Both the position numbers and the translations under genes were made by a program. From Vagococcus hydrophili (GTDB lineage: Bacteria > Bacillota > Bacilli > Lactobacillales > Vagococcaceae), in contig NZ_CP049887.1 in NCBI RefSeq assembly GCF_011304195.1, positions 2,666,001 to 2,730,000 on the forward strand: 64,000 bases of DNA. Reading direction: 5' to 3'. Of this stretch, positions 36,321 through 49,052 are shown piece by piece; positions within the stretch are counted from its first letter, which is position 1, and each line of letters begins with the position of its first letter. Under the pieces are notes generated by a model. The model had not been told where the DNA came from, searched no databases, and saw only the letters and a program-made list of their open reading frames with translations.

Positions 36321-37667
36321 TTAATAATCTTGTTTTCTTGATTTTCTTTTCGCACGATCAGTTTGACGACGATCAATTTTACGTTTTTGTTTTTCATTGT
36401 CATCAATTGCGTATTGTAATTTCTTTTTGTAACCAGGTTTAACTTTTTTCTTTTTCTTTTTAACTAAACCAATCATTGATATGTCTAATTGTTTTTGTGA
36501 TTTATCACGTTTCTCACGACGGTTACGGTCATAAGAATCGATAATTTCTCCACCACGAATTACTTTTGGATGAAACTCAATTCCTAATTTTTCTAACTCA
36601 GCTAGTGAATTTTCATCACTTGGTTGGTACAACGTAATCGCTGTTCCCTCTAAACCGTTTCTGCCAGTACGACCTACACGGTGAATGAAAAATTCTAAAT
36701 CCGTTGGAATTTCTGTATTGATAACATGAGAAACACCTTCAATATCAATCCCACGAGCAGCTAAATCAGTCGCTACCACAAATTGGAAATCTAAATTTTG
36801 GACATTTTTCATGACACGTTTTCTTTCACGTGGCGGAATATCTCCATGAATTGTCGCAACTTTTAAGCCTTGCTCTTTTAAATACGTTGAAATCTCATTC
36901 ACACGTTGTTTCGTATTCGCAAAGACCATCACTAAATACGGTTGACCTATATTTAATAATTGATAGATAACCTTATTAACATCTTGGCCTTTAGTTGAGA
37001 TTGCCCAGTTATCAATTGTATCTGAAATAACTGATGATGGTTTAATATGTTCAACCACTGGATTGTCCATATATTTTTTTAAGAATGGTTTCAATTTAGT
37101 TGGAATAGTTGCTGAGAATACTAGCATTTGTAATCCTTTTGGTAACGTTGCAGCAATTTTATCAACATCTTCTAAAAAGCCCATATCAAGTGTCATATCT
37201 GCCTCATCCACAACAAAGTGATTGGCTGTAAATGTTTTTAGTGACTGATTATTTACTAAATCTAAAATTCGCCCTGGTGTTCCAATCACGATATGTGGTT
37301 GACTTGTTTTTAATTTTTCCATTTGGCGTTTTTTATCTGTTCCCCCAACGTATTGAGAGACTCTGATTTCTTTTTCAGAGTGTTTAGCAAGTTGAACAGC
37401 CGCTTGATAAATTTGTTCCGCTAGCTCACGACTTGGTGTTGTAATAATACCTTGTACTTCATCTTTTTCTGGGTCCACTGCATTCATCATTGGTAGTAAG
37501 AATGTATGTGTTTTACCAGAACCTGTTTGTGATTGTCCTACCACGTTTTTCCCTTGCATGACAACTGGGATTAATTTTTCTTGTACTTCTGTTGGTTTAA
37601 GAAACTTCTTTTCATCTAAAGCGTTCATTATAAATTCTTGAAAATTATATTGTTTAAATAAATTCAT
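36321..37667 (-). CDS. cshB: DEAD-box RNA helicase CshB-like
   Basis: At 448 residues the helicase shows all core motifs: Q motif FLKPTEVQEKLIP, motif I SQTGSGKT, Ia TTPSRELAEQ, GG, Ib TPGRILDL, II VVDEADMTLD, III SATIP, IV VMVFANTK, V ATDLAARGIDIEGV and VI HRVGRTGR. A basic tail (KKKKKKVKPGYKKK) probably binds RNA. Length and tail fit CshB (YqfR) rather than CshA. CshB works in cold adaptation and ribosome or mRNA metabolism. Confidence 0.9.
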   Translation of the reverse strand: MNLFKQYNFQEFIMNALDEKKFLKPTEVQEKLIPVVMQGKNVVGQSQTGSGKTHTFLLPMMNAVDPEKDEVQGIITTPSRELAEQIYQAAVQLAKHSEKEIRVSQYVGGTDKKRQMEKLKTSQPHIVIGTPGRILDLVNNQSLKTFTANHFVVDEADMTLDMGFLEDVDKIAATLPKGLQMLVFSATIPTKLKPFLKKYMDNPVVEHIKPSSVISDTIDNWAISTKGQDVNKVIYQLLNIGQPYLVMVFANTKQRVNEISTYLKEQGLKVATIHGDIPPRERKRVMKNVQNLDFQFVVATDLAARGIDIEGVSHVINTEIPTDLEFFIHRVGRTGRNGLEGTAITLYQPSDENSLAELEKLGIEFHPKVIRGGEIIDSYDRNRREKRDKSQKQLDISMIGLVKKKKKKVKPGYKKKLQYAIDDNEKQKRKIDRRQTDRAKRKSRKQDY

Positions 37668-37716
37668 TCTCTCACCTTCCTTCTCTTTTTTTTACCCTTT
37701 GGCATTATAGCACATT

Positions 37717-38658
37717 TTAAAAGAATAGTTTTAAAATGATTAAGATAAATACAAAATAACTTAAAATCGAGTAAGTTAAACTGCTTGTTGTAAACTCTTC
37801 ATCGGCTCCGTAACTTCTTGCTAAGATTGGCATCGCATTCTGAACTGGCATAGCTGATTGCAATATAAATACATTTAACATTAAAGGTGGTACAGGGAAA
37901 AACAATGATAATGTATAGACCACTAAAGGCGAAACAACGTATCTCCCAAGTAAGACGCCAGCAACATCTTTATTCATTTTTATGTTTTTAATTCCTGTTT
38001 GATAAATGATAATCCCAATCACAAATAAAGAAAGGGCAGTCGTCATGCCACCCACATAGGTTGAAAAATCAAACAATGGTTTTGGGACTTCTTTTCCAGT
38101 GAGTAACCATAAAATACCAATCACAAATCCCATTAATGCAGGAGATAAAAGCTGCTTTAATAATTTTTTAAAACTAAATTTAGCTTGTTTGATATCTATG
38201 GCTGGATTATCATTGGCAATCAACAACACACCAATGGTAAAGAAAAATGTCGTATTACACATATAATAAAGTAACGCATATGGAATTGCCTTTTCTCCAA
38301 ATATCGCCATATTCACAGGCAGTCCCATAAAAATCGTGTTAGCTGCTGTAAACATAGTCATGAAGGCACCTCGTCTAGTGACAGGTACTTTAGTCAATCT
38401 TGCATACACAAAACTAATCCCAAAAGTTATTAAAATAGACATAAACGGAATCGCAATTCCTTTAAATAATTCTAGAAACTCTGATCTCGTAAATTTCTGA
38501 GTCATATTCAGAAACATGCTAAGAGGTAATGTAATATTTAAGACTAACTTAGAAAAAACATCTGCGGTATGATTATCGAACCATTTACGCCAGGTTAGAA
38601 TGTAGCTAAGTAAGATTATGGCAAAAACGACTAAAATATTTAAATAAGCTGCTAACAT
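37717..38658 (-). CDS. AEC family transporter (auxin efflux carrier-like permease)
   Basis: The 313-residue protein has ten predicted helices. The N-terminal helices (AAYLNILVVFAIILLSYILTW), NITLPLSMFLNMTQ and the C-terminal FILQSAMPVQNAMPILARSYG match the AEC family, which includes malate permeases and amino acid exporters. It begins one base after the alr stop codon, so it is cotranscribed with alr. Substrate not assignable. Confidence 0.85.
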   Translation of the reverse strand: MLAAYLNILVVFAIILLSYILTWRKWFDNHTADVFSKLVLNITLPLSMFLNMTQKFTRSEFLELFKGIAIPFMSILITFGISFVYARLTKVPVTRRGAFMTMFTAANTIFMGLPVNMAIFGEKAIPYALLYYMCNTTFFFTIGVLLIANDNPAIDIKQAKFSFKKLLKQLLSPALMGFVIGILWLLTGKEVPKPLFDFSTYVGGMTTALSLFVIGIIIYQTGIKNIKMNKDVAGVLLGRYVVSPLVVYTLSLFFPVPPLMLNVFILQSAMPVQNAMPILARSYGADEEFTTSSLTYSILSYFVFILIILKLFF

Positions 38659-39789
38659 CTATTTATCTAAAACCTCCGACCCATTTTCCCTATACACACG
38701 CGGCAAACGATCCGTCAAACCACAAGTGACTTCATAATTAATGGTCCCTACATACTCAGCTCCCGATTGAACTGAATTAAACCGTTCTTGATTGTGACCA
38801 AAAATGGTTACCTTAGTTCCTACTGGTAATTCTTCTTCCAATCTAATCATACACTGGTCCATACAAACTCGTCCAACAATTGGTGCTTTCTTACCTGAAA
38901 CTAATACCTCAAATCCTTGATAACGTCTGATTAATCCATCGGCATAACCGATAGGAAGTGTCCCAATCCATTCATTTCCTGATGTTTCATAGGTTGCACC
39001 ATAGCCAACTTTTTCACCTTTTTCTAGTTGCTTTATGTGAATGATTTCAGTTTCTAAAGTTAAGGCTTGTTTTAATTCAAAGGGAGATTCTAACTCATTT
39101 CCTGATGGGTTCATTCCGTATAATGCGTCCCCGTAACGAACCAGATTGCTTTCCCAAGCCCCATGCCACAAAGCAGTTGCAGAATTAGAGGTATGGATAT
39201 ACTTCATCTCTCTACCAAAAATATCTAGCGCTTTTGAAAAACGTTCTTGTTGTAAATTCAAGTGACTTTCATCTTTTGAATCAGCCTTTGAAAAATGGGT
39301 AAAGATACCTTCAAAATCAATCAGTGGTTGCTTGTCTAAAATATTTTTTGCTCCAAGCATCTCCTCTTCAGTTCTCAGCCCAATTCGTCCCATCCCTGTA
39401 TCGATCTTCAAATGAATACTAATGGGTGACTGAATCCTTTCATTGACTTCTTTCAACCACTCTAAATTTGTAGCAGTTACTGTTATTTGATTTTTGGCTG
39501 CGATTTCGATATACGCAGAGTTCACATAACCTAGCACTAAGATAGGACCGTTAATGTTAGCTTGTCGTAACTCTAAAGCTTCATCTAGATTAGAAACACA
39601 TAAACCACTTGCTCCTGCGTCTAATGCGGCTTGAGCGGTCTCAACAGCACCATGCCCATAGCCGTTTGCTTTAACAACAGCAAACAGTTCTTTACTCTCA
39701 TCTAAACGTTTTATTTCTTCACGGACATTGTGTTTCACACAATCTAAATCTATCACAACTCGACTTGGTCGATAATTACTTGGTATCAT
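38659..39789 (-). CDS. alr: Alanine racemase
   Basis: The 376-residue PLP enzyme makes D-alanine for peptidoglycan and teichoic acids. VVKANGYGHGA contains the PLP-binding Lys, and GRIGLRTEEE, GRVCMDQCM and VGYGATYETSGNEWIG (catalytic Tyr) are in place. It is followed directly by the AEC transporter gene; in some relatives alr follows acpS, which is not here. Confidence 0.96.
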   Translation of the reverse strand: MIPSNYRPSRVVIDLDCVKHNVREEIKRLDESKELFAVVKANGYGHGAVETAQAALDAGASGLCVSNLDEALELRQANINGPILVLGYVNSAYIEIAAKNQITVTATNLEWLKEVNERIQSPISIHLKIDTGMGRIGLRTEEEMLGAKNILDKQPLIDFEGIFTHFSKADSKDESHLNLQQERFSKALDIFGREMKYIHTSNSATALWHGAWESNLVRYGDALYGMNPSGNELESPFELKQALTLETEIIHIKQLEKGEKVGYGATYETSGNEWIGTLPIGYADGLIRRYQGFEVLVSGKKAPIVGRVCMDQCMIRLEEELPVGTKVTIFGHNQERFNSVQSGAEYVGTINYEVTCGLTDRLPRVYRENGSEVLDK

Positions 39790-39872
39790 TTAACTTCCTT
39801 CTTCCATTTTTCTTGTTCTAATTTATTGTACCATAGTATTTTTTATAACTTTTATTAGTCAATCTATATTAA

Positions 39873-39902
39873 AAAAGACTTAACAAAACTGTTAAGTCTT
39901 TT
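39873..39902 (-). terminator. Terminator after the degV-like gene
   Basis: AAAAGACTTAACA ... TGTTAAGTCTTTT, a perfect 13-bp stem touching the stop codon, with a T-run on the minus strand (TTTTTTAATAT). Confidence 0.88.
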
Positions 39903-39903
39903 C

Positions 39904-40758
39904 CTAATTTTTAGGTGCCACACCGATAGCTACAGCTTTTTCACCGAGATGAGTACCAACAACAGGTCCAAAATCACAAATAACAACATCTAACGTAGGA
40001 TGCTTATCTAATAAACTTTGCTCCACTTGTTTGGCCACTTCTAAGTTATTACAATGAATCACATAAAATGAACTATCTTGTGGTTGGCTTTTTATTTCAT
40101 TTAACACAATATCTTCCACACGATTTAAAGCTTTCTTTTGTGAACGAATCTTTTCACTTAAAATAATGTCCCCATCTCTAAAACAAAGAACAGGCTTAAT
40201 CTTTAGTAACGTTCCAATAATCGCCGCGCCATTTTTTAATCGTCCGCCACGAACTAAATGGTTTAAATCATCTACAACGATATAACCTTCAACTTTTTTT
40301 CTAACTTCTGTTAATTTCTCAATAATGACATCTGGGGTCATTCCGTCTTCTTCAACCATTTCAAGAGCAATTTCGACCATTTTCCCCATCGGACCACTTG
40401 TTAATAAGGAATCAAATGGATATACGTTAACACTCTCAACTTCTTTTGAAATACTTTTTAAGGAACTAATAAAACCAGAGATACCAGATGACATATGAAT
40501 ACTAACTACCGCATCATATCCCTCTTTAGCAATGTTATCGTATAATTCAAAAAGTTCACCAATGGATGGTTGAGATGTTTTCGGAAAAGTCTTTGCGTTG
40601 TTTAATAAATCGTAGAAGCCATCTACATGAATATCTATTCCTTCTTTGTACATCGTATCATCAATAATTAATGGTACTGGGACAATAAATAAATCTTCAC
40701 GACGACGATAGTCATCTTTTAAAAAAACGGTGCTATCAGTGACGACTGCAATTTTCAT
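39904..40758 (-). CDS. DegV family fatty-acid-binding protein
   Basis: A 284-residue DegV protein: VVTDSTVFLKDD near the N-terminus, HMSSGISGF (fatty-acid head-group site) and VDDLNHLVRGGRLKNGAAIIG. Members bind fatty acids, and FakB proteins present them to the kinase FakA; whether this one is a FakB is unknown. A weak hairpin precedes it at about 40832-40852. Confidence 0.88.
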   Translation of the reverse strand: MKIAVVTDSTVFLKDDYRRREDLFIVPVPLIIDDTMYKEGIDIHVDGFYDLLNNAKTFPKTSQPSIGELFELYDNIAKEGYDAVVSIHMSSGISGFISSLKSISKEVESVNVYPFDSLLTSGPMGKMVEIALEMVEEDGMTPDVIIEKLTEVRKKVEGYIVVDDLNHLVRGGRLKNGAAIIGTLLKIKPVLCFRDGDIILSEKIRSQKKALNRVEDIVLNEIKSQPQDSSFYVIHCNNLEVAKQVEQSLLDKHPTLDVVICDFGPVVGTHLGEKAVAIGVAPKN

Positions 40759-40853
40759 CTATAATTCCTCAATTCTTTTGTCTTTCGGGCAAAATATACC
40801 TAGCATCCATTATAGAGTTCTCTTTTCTTAAAGTAAAGAAAAACTATCACAAA

Positions 40854-41909
40854 TTATTTATTAAAAAAGTTTTTAATCGCTTGCCCATTGGCTTGTGTGT
40901 CGATTTCTAACACGCTTCCTGCATGGTCATAGTAACCGTCGCTCCACGTTCCTTCAACAGGTACTGTTAAAATTTCTAATGGTTTGTGTTTACTAAACAA
41001 ATAACTCATTCCTGATTTTGGATAAAAACCAAAAGGGATATCGGTCTGTGTATACCCTTGGACTTTTCCAACTGCCTCTGGGAAACGCCAAGCATTGAGT
41101 GGATTTAGTCCCTGTTGTAATAAAGCAGACATCACTTGTTGCTGACGTCTCACTCGACCAAAATCACTTTCCGCGTCTTTTCTAAATCTGGCATATTGAA
41201 GAGCCTCTTCACCGCTCATTTTTTGAGGGCCTTTTTTAATCACAGTTCCTTCGACTTCCAAATCTTTCTCGGCATCAATTTTTAAACCGGACGGAGCTAG
41301 TGTATCCACAATTTTAGGAAATGATTCAAAATTAACAATCGCATAATACTGAATCGGAATTCCAAAATTATCTTTAATCGTTTTTCGAACTAATTCTGGT
41401 CCACCATAAGAATAAGCCGCATTAATTTTATTATTTTCTGGACCACTATCCGTCGGAATCGTGACAAAAGTATCCCTCATAATAGAAACTAACTTGGGTT
41501 GTTTGGTTTTATTGTCATAATGAGCAATCATAATCGAATCTGAACGACCTTGATCTTCCCCACGAGAATCACTTCCTAATAGAAGAATATTAGTTGAACC
41601 ATCTCCACTTTTTTCACCTGAAAAATGCCCTACATCTGCTTGCTTATTGTTCTTATCAAATTTCGTTGACATTAAACCTTTCATATAACCAAAAGCCGTT
41701 AAACCGATTAGAATTAAAAGAATCCAGACAATAAGTCGTTTCTTTTTTCTTTTCTTTTTCGGTTTATTCTTTTTACCCTTTGGCATTGTTGGTTCTGCTG
41801 TCGTCTTATTTGGTATCACTTGTTGCTTTTTATCATTTGTTTGTTTTTTCTTTGCTTCTTTTTCCTGTTCTTCTTGACGCCTACGGTCCATTCTCGTCAT
41901 ATCAGCCAT
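40854..41909 (-). CDS. LytR-CpsA-Psr (LCP) family cell-wall phosphotransferase
   Basis: The 351-residue protein has a long basic cytoplasmic segment (residues 1-58, rich in Lys, Arg and Gln), one membrane helix (LIVWILLILIGLTAFGYM) and an outer LCP domain with ILLLGSDSRGEDQGRSDSIM, VSIMRDTFV and ARFRKDAESDFGRVRRQQ, the Asp and Arg residues that bind pyrophosphate and polyprenol. LCP enzymes transfer teichoic acid or glycan polymers to peptidoglycan. It lies 77 nt after pheA, beyond a terminator. Confidence 0.92.
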   Translation of the reverse strand: MADMTRMDRRRQEEQEKEAKKKQTNDKKQQVIPNKTTAEPTMPKGKKNKPKKKRKKKRLIVWILLILIGLTAFGYMKGLMSTKFDKNNKQADVGHFSGEKSGDGSTNILLLGSDSRGEDQGRSDSIMIAHYDNKTKQPKLVSIMRDTFVTIPTDSGPENNKINAAYSYGGPELVRKTIKDNFGIPIQYYAIVNFESFPKIVDTLAPSGLKIDAEKDLEVEGTVIKKGPQKMSGEEALQYARFRKDAESDFGRVRRQQQVMSALLQQGLNPLNAWRFPEAVGKVQGYTQTDIPFGFYPKSGMSYLFSKHKPLEILTVPVEGTWSDGYYDHAGSVLEIDTQANGQAIKNFFNK

Positions 41910-41955
41910 AAAAACACCTCTTTATTTATACTCTAAATATAAGGATAAGCTATTT

Positions 41956-41984
41956 TAAAACAATTTAACACTAAAATTGTTTTA
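41956..41984 (-). terminator. Terminator at the end of the aromatic operon
   Basis: TAAAACAATTT ... AAATTGTTTTA forms a stem at the pheA stop codon, followed by TTTTAAAATAG on the minus strand. It is AT-rich, so some read-through into the LCP gene is possible. Confidence 0.6.
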
Positions 41985-41986
41985 TC

Positions 41987-42832
41987 TTATATCTTTTTTA
42001 GATATACATCATAACTACCAAAATTTTTAACAGTTCCGCCTAATGCTTCTATTTCTTGAATCGCCGAATCAATTAGAAAAGAATCTTTAGCCTTAATATC
42101 GAGTAAAAAGAAATAATCCCCTAGTTTTGTTTTTAAAGGACGAGACTCTATTTTGGTTAAATCAATTTCTCGCCAACTGAATGCTGAAAGAATCTTATGT
42201 AAATTACCAGGTTGATTTTGCTTCATGGAAACAGTCATTGTTTGGCGACATAATTCCTTTTTTAATGAACCTTTCTTTAATGCTTCTTTACCTAAAACCC
42301 AAAACCTTGTTTGATTATTAGGAATATCCTGAATTTTTTCTTTCACGATACTCAAACCATACCGCACTGCTGCTTCTTTTGAGGCAATAGCACCCATTTT
42401 TTTATTAGGATTGTCATAAAGCCATTCTGCTGCTTGAGTCGTTGAATCACTCACTTCTTGTTTTGCTTCTGGCAACCATTCACTTAAAAACTCTTGCGTC
42501 TGGGCTAATGCTTGGGGATGAGATCTGACTGTATCAATCCCTCTCCATTCCTCACTGAAATTTGGATGAACCATCAAATTTTGGTTTATCGGAAGAATCA
42601 CTTCTGCTTGAATCAAATGAGTTGAATGATGGAAAATGAAATCTAATGTTTGATTGACCGTTCCTTCAATACTATTTTCAATAGGAACCACTGCATAATC
42701 AATATTGCCTGATTCTAAATTCTTGAGACAAGAGACAATGGTTGGATATGCTGCAGTGGTTTCTTTATCAAAAAGAAAGGTTGTCGCTGAGTAGGTAAAT
42801 GAATCAACTGGACCTAAATAACCAACTTTCAT
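41987..42832 (-). CDS. pheA: Prephenate dehydratase
   Basis: At 281 residues the enzyme converts prephenate to phenylpyruvate. It has the periplasmic-binding-like catalytic domain (VGYLGPVDSFTYSA, VVPIENSIEGTVNQTLD) with NNQTRFWVLG, the conserved Thr-Arg-Phe, and a C-terminal ACT domain (about 200-275, ESRPLKTKLGDYFFLLDI) that binds phenylalanine for feedback inhibition. It is the last gene of the operon, with no fused chorismate mutase. Confidence 0.95.
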   Translation of the reverse strand: MKVGYLGPVDSFTYSATTFLFDKETTAAYPTIVSCLKNLESGNIDYAVVPIENSIEGTVNQTLDFIFHHSTHLIQAEVILPINQNLMVHPNFSEEWRGIDTVRSHPQALAQTQEFLSEWLPEAKQEVSDSTTQAAEWLYDNPNKKMGAIASKEAAVRYGLSIVKEKIQDIPNNQTRFWVLGKEALKKGSLKKELCRQTMTVSMKQNQPGNLHKILSAFSWREIDLTKIESRPLKTKLGDYFFLLDIKAKDSFLIDSAIQEIEALGGTVKNFGSYDVYLKKI

Positions 42833-42837
42833 ATCTA

Positions 42838-43343
42838 TTACCTCCCGACTTTGTTTAAAATTTCTTGAGCAATTTGCGTAATTGATTTGTGCGTCACATC
42901 GATGACATAGTTAGCGGCATCATGGTAAGACTGTTCTCTAATTTTATATAAACTAATAATTTCTGATTCTTTTTTTTGATTAGCTAAGGGCCTTTGATTT
43001 GTTTTATCCCTCGATATTCGCTCAATTAACACATTAATATCACCTTTTAGAAAAAAAACGTTAGATTGACGATTAATTAGTTCTGCACTTTTAGGATAAG
43101 TTAATATACCGCCACCTGTTGCGATGATTTGATTAGACAAGAGATTCTCTTTAAGAACTTCAAATTCTCGTTCTCTAAAACCAGCTTCGCCTTCCTCTTC
43201 AAAAATTTCAGGGATACTTTTCCCTGCAACATCAGCAATTAACTGATCTACTTCTACCAAGTTAATGTTTAACAGTTTACTTAATTCTTTACCCACACTC
43301 GATTTTCCAGAACCCATAAAACCAATTAAGATAATGGATTCCA

Positions 43344-43344
<1 letters not shown>
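42838..43344 (-). CDS. aroK: Shikimate kinase
   Basis: A 168-residue kinase with Walker A GFMGSGKSSVGKEL, the shikimate-binding DQLI and GREREFE (here GFREREFEVL), GGGILTYPKS and the lid RP (QRPLANQ). It phosphorylates shikimate at the 3 position. Its start overlaps the aroA stop (TAATG), so the two are translationally coupled. Confidence 0.95.
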
Positions 43345-45741
<2,397 letters not shown>

Positions 45742-45759
45742 TATCCTATACTCCTTTCT

Positions 45760-46926
45760 TTAGTAATTTAGAGTATAGTCGCGATAACGTTTAACCTCCT
45801 GCTTCATTCTCTCAAATGAATCACTTTCAAATTTATCCAACATGGCTTTAGCAATCTCAATCGTTACCATGGCTTCTGCTACAACACATGCTGCTGGAAC
45901 AGCCGAACTATCTGAACGCTCTACACTCGCTTTGTAAGGTTCTTTTGTGTCAATATTTACCGATTGAAGTGGTTTATATAGCGTTGGAATTGGTTTCATT
46001 ACCCCACGAACAACCACTGGCATCCCATTTGTCATACCGCCTTCAAAGCCACCTAAATTATTGCTTGTTCTGGTATAACCTGTTTCTTTACTCCAGACAA
46101 TTTCATCCATCACTTCACTACCATAAAGTCTAGCAGCTTCAAAACCGACACCAAACTCAACTCCTTTAAAGGCATTGATTGAAACGACAGCTTGAGCAAT
46201 TTTCCCGTCTAATTTTTGATCCCATTGAGTATAGCTACCTAATCCAATTGGCACGCCTCCGACAACGACTTCAACAACGCCACCAATGGTATTCCCTTCT
46301 TTTTTCGTTGCATCAATTTTTTCTTTCATGGCTTCTTCAATTTTAGGATCCACACATCTCACAGCTGAACTTTCAGCTTTATCTCTAATTTCAGCAACAG
46401 TCATTGTTTCTGGTATTTCACCACGAACACCACCGATTTCTAACACATGCCCTGCTACATCAATCTCTAATTCTTTCAACATTTGCTTACAAATAGCTGC
46501 AATAGCCACGCGCATGGTTGTTTCTCTAGCTGATGATCTCTCTAAAACATTTCTTAAATCGTCATGTTCATATTTAATTCCACCAACCAAATCCGCATGT
46601 CCCGGTCTAGGTTTAGCTAAACGACGCATTTTTTTTGCTCGGTCATCGACTGGTTCAATGCCCATAACCGTTTCCCAATTTTTAAAATCATCATTTTTCA
46701 CGATTAAGGTCACAGGTGAACCCAGTGTTTTTCCATGTCTAATTCCCGAAGTGATTTCGACTGTATCTGTTTCAATCAACATGCGACCACCACGTCCGTA
46801 GCCACCTTGTCTTCTTTTTAATTCATGATTAATTTCTTCAACTGAAATACTAATCCCCGCTGGTAGACCATCAATAATCGCTGTTAATTCTGGTCCATGT
46901 GATTCTCCTGCTGTAAAATAACGCAT
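45760..46926 (-). CDS. aroC: Chorismate synthase
   Basis: At 388 residues it shows the three signatures: [36 protein letters not shown] and [31 protein letters not shown], plus [20 protein letters not shown]. The enzyme needs reduced FMN and converts EPSP to chorismate. ATG 46926 lies 6 nt after GGGGGA and gives the family's normal [11 protein letters not shown] start; an ATG two codons earlier is too close to that site. Confidence 0.97.
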   Translation of the reverse strand: MRYFTAGESHGPELTAIIDGLPAGISISVEEINHELKRRQGGYGRGGRMLIETDTVEITSGIRHGKTLGSPVTLIVKNDDFKNWETVMGIEPVDDRAKKMRRLAKPRPGHADLVGGIKYEHDDLRNVLERSSARETTMRVAIAAICKQMLKELEIDVAGHVLEIGGVRGEIPETMTVAEIRDKAESSAVRCVDPKIEEAMKEKIDATKKEGNTIGGVVEVVVGGVPIGLGSYTQWDQKLDGKIAQAVVSINAFKGVEFGVGFEAARLYGSEVMDEIVWSKETGYTRTSNNLGGFEGGMTNGMPVVVRGVMKPIPTLYKPLQSVNIDTKEPYKASVERSDSSAVPAACVVAEAMVTIEIAKAMLDKFESDSFERMKQEVKRYRDYTLNY

Positions 46927-46941
46927 ACTCATTCCCCCAAT

Positions 46942-48006
46942 TTATTTTTCTAAGTACTGTTTCATTTCTTCTATTCTAATGGTCTCTATTTTAGCTTGTC
47001 CGATTTTTTCTAATAGAATAATCCGAATGTTGGAACCCTGTGTTTTTTTGTCATGAGTTAAGGCTTCATACAATTTTTCTTCTTCCCACTCTTCTAAACT
47101 CGTGGGTAAATTAAATTTAGCCAACATTTCCACTAGCTCAGATAAAATTCCTGCTGGCATTGTTTTTAGTTTCTCTGCCTGTTTGGTCATTTGACACATC
47201 CCTATGGCCACAGCTTCACCGTGAGTCACAACCCCAAAACCTTTTGTTTGTTCCACAGCATGCCCGATTGTATGCCCAAAGTTTAAAATCAGACGATTCC
47301 CTGTATCAAATTCATCTTCTTCTACCACTTTTCGTTTAACCTGACAACAGGCATAAATGATTTCTTCTGAATAATTTAAAACATCTTGATCGTCTTTTAT
47401 TTTTTCTAATAAATGCCATAAATTAATATCTGCAATCGCAGCTGATTTCACCACTTCTGCCATACCTTCTCGGACTCTTCGATCTTCTAAAGTTAATAAA
47501 GTATTAGGGTCAATCAACACCCCATCTGGTTGAGCAAATGTCCCTACTAGATTTTTAGCGACACTCGTGTTAACTGCTGTTTTACCACCAATACTACTAT
47601 CAACTTGCGCCAAAAGTGTTGTTGGTATTTGTAAAAAATGAAGTCCCCTCATATATGTTGATGCTACAAACGCTCCTAAATCGCCTATCACACCACCGCC
47701 AAGAATAATGACACCATCTCTTCTCGTCATTCCTTTTTCTGCTAGATAGTGATAGATTTTTTCAGCCGTCGCTAAATTCTTACTCGTTTCTCCTGGCGGA
47801 ACTGTTATTAAAGAGACATCAAAACCAGCTTCACGGATTGATTTTCCAACTTGTTCTCCGTAAAGTCCTGCCACTGTCTCGTCTGAAATAATCACTATTT
47901 TTTGAGGTTCCCAAAGTGATTTAACCCATGTCCCGACATGAGCTAAACCTCCTTTTTCAATTAATAAATCATACATCTTATTTGGTAATGTCACACTTAA
48001 CTTCAT
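46942..48006 (-). CDS. aroB: 3-dehydroquinate synthase
   Basis: The 354-residue NAD- and zinc-dependent enzyme cyclises DAHP. GGGVIGDLGAFVASTYMRGL, QIPTTLLAQVDSSIGGKTAVN and FGHTIGHAVEQTKGFGVVTHGEAVAIGM carry the NAD site, substrate lysines and zinc-binding His. GAGGTG precedes the ATG. Confidence 0.96.
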   Translation of the reverse strand: MKLSVTLPNKMYDLLIEKGGLAHVGTWVKSLWEPQKIVIISDETVAGLYGEQVGKSIREAGFDVSLITVPPGETSKNLATAEKIYHYLAEKGMTRRDGVIILGGGVIGDLGAFVASTYMRGLHFLQIPTTLLAQVDSSIGGKTAVNTSVAKNLVGTFAQPDGVLIDPNTLLTLEDRRVREGMAEVVKSAAIADINLWHLLEKIKDDQDVLNYSEEIIYACCQVKRKVVEEDEFDTGNRLILNFGHTIGHAVEQTKGFGVVTHGEAVAIGMCQMTKQAEKLKTMPAGILSELVEMLAKFNLPTSLEEWEEEKLYEALTHDKKTQGSNIRIILLEKIGQAKIETIRIEEMKQYLEK

Positions 48007-48017
48007 TTTTTACACCT

Positions 48018-49052
48018 CTAGATTTTTTCTCTAATTTTTTTGATTTCTTTCATGGTATTTTCCATCACATGAATTTGTTCCATCATATTCATGTAACGTT
48101 TTTCGTTTAGAGATTGTTGTCCATCTGACCAAGCGTTGTTTGGATCTGGATGAATCTCAACAATCATACCTGAAGCGCCTGCCGCAATTCCTGCAACAGC
48201 CATTGGTGTCACGTAATCCCAAACACCTACACCGTGACTTGGGTCTACAATAATTGGGAAGTGGCTTAATTTTTGAATGACTGGTACTGCACTTAAATCC
48301 ATTGTATTACGAGTCGCTGTTTCGTAAGTTCTAATCCCACGTTCAACGAAAATAACTTTTTGATTACCTGTTGCTGCAATGTATTCAGCTGCGTTTAACC
48401 ATTCATCAATCGTTCCTGAAATACCACGTTTTAAAGCAACGGGTAGACCTGTTTTACCGACTGCTTGAAGTAATTTGAAGTTTTGCATGTTACGCGCACC
48501 AATTTGTAAAATATCTGTGTATTTAGCCACTAATTCTAAATTCGCTTCGTCCATGACTTCTGTAATGACTTTCATATCGTATTTATCTGCTGCTTGACGA
48601 ATGTATTTTAATCCTTCTTCTTCTAATCCTTGGAAAGCGTATGGAGATGTTCTTGGTTTAAAGGCCCCACCTCTTAAAATAGTTGCACCGCCATTTTTAG
48701 CAATTCTAGCACATTCCATGATTTGTTCTAACCCTTCAATCGAGCAAGGTCCTGCCATTGTGACAAAGTTTTCTTCTCCACCGATTTTTACACCATCCAC
48801 GTCCACCACTGTATCAGTTGGATGAAACTCACGACTCGTTAATTTGTAAGAACTTGTGATTTTAACTGTATCTGAAACTCCGTCATAACTTCTAAAAGGC
48901 ACATCAATCATTTTTTCCACATCTCCAACTAAACCAATAACAGTATGGTCTTTTCCTTCACTTAAATGGACTTCTAATCCTTCTTGCTTAATTCGATCAA
49001 TCACTGCGTTCACTTGTTCTTTGGTTGCTTCTGGTTTCATTATTACGATCAT
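48018..49052 (-). CDS. aroF: 3-deoxy-7-phosphoheptulonate synthase, KDOPS-like (AroF/AroG)
   Basis: The first enzyme of the pathway, 344 residues. The N-terminal ferredoxin-like regulatory domain (about 1-70, MIVIMKPEATKEQVNAVIDR) is the type found in Thermotoga DAHP synthase, where tyrosine and phenylalanine inhibit. The barrel shows MAGPCSIEGLEQ, RGGAFKPRTSPYAFQGLEEEGL, QIGARNMQNF and VDPSHGVG. Feedback by Tyr/Phe is inferred from this architecture. Confidence 0.95.
   Translation of the reverse strand: MIVIMKPEATKEQVNAVIDRIKQEGLEVHLSEGKDHTVIGLVGDVEKMIDVPFRSYDGVSDTVKITSSYKLTSREFHPTDTVVDVDGVKIGGEENFVTMAGPCSIEGLEQIMECARIAKNGGATILRGGAFKPRTSPYAFQGLEEEGLKYIRQAADKYDMKVITEVMDEANLELVAKYTDILQIGARNMQNFKLLQAVGKTGLPVALKRGISGTIDEWLNAAEYIAATGNQKVIFVERGIRTYETATRNTMDLSAVPVIQKLSHFPIIVDPSHGVGVWDYVTPMAVAGIAAGASGMIVEIHPDPNNAWSDGQQSLNEKRYMNMMEQIHVMENTMKEIKKIREKI

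Noticed and set aside
46286-46801. A 171-codon open frame on the plus strand
   Set aside because: It lies entirely antisense to aroC, has no ribosome site, and reads as a Ser/Ile/Thr-rich shadow of the conserved protein.
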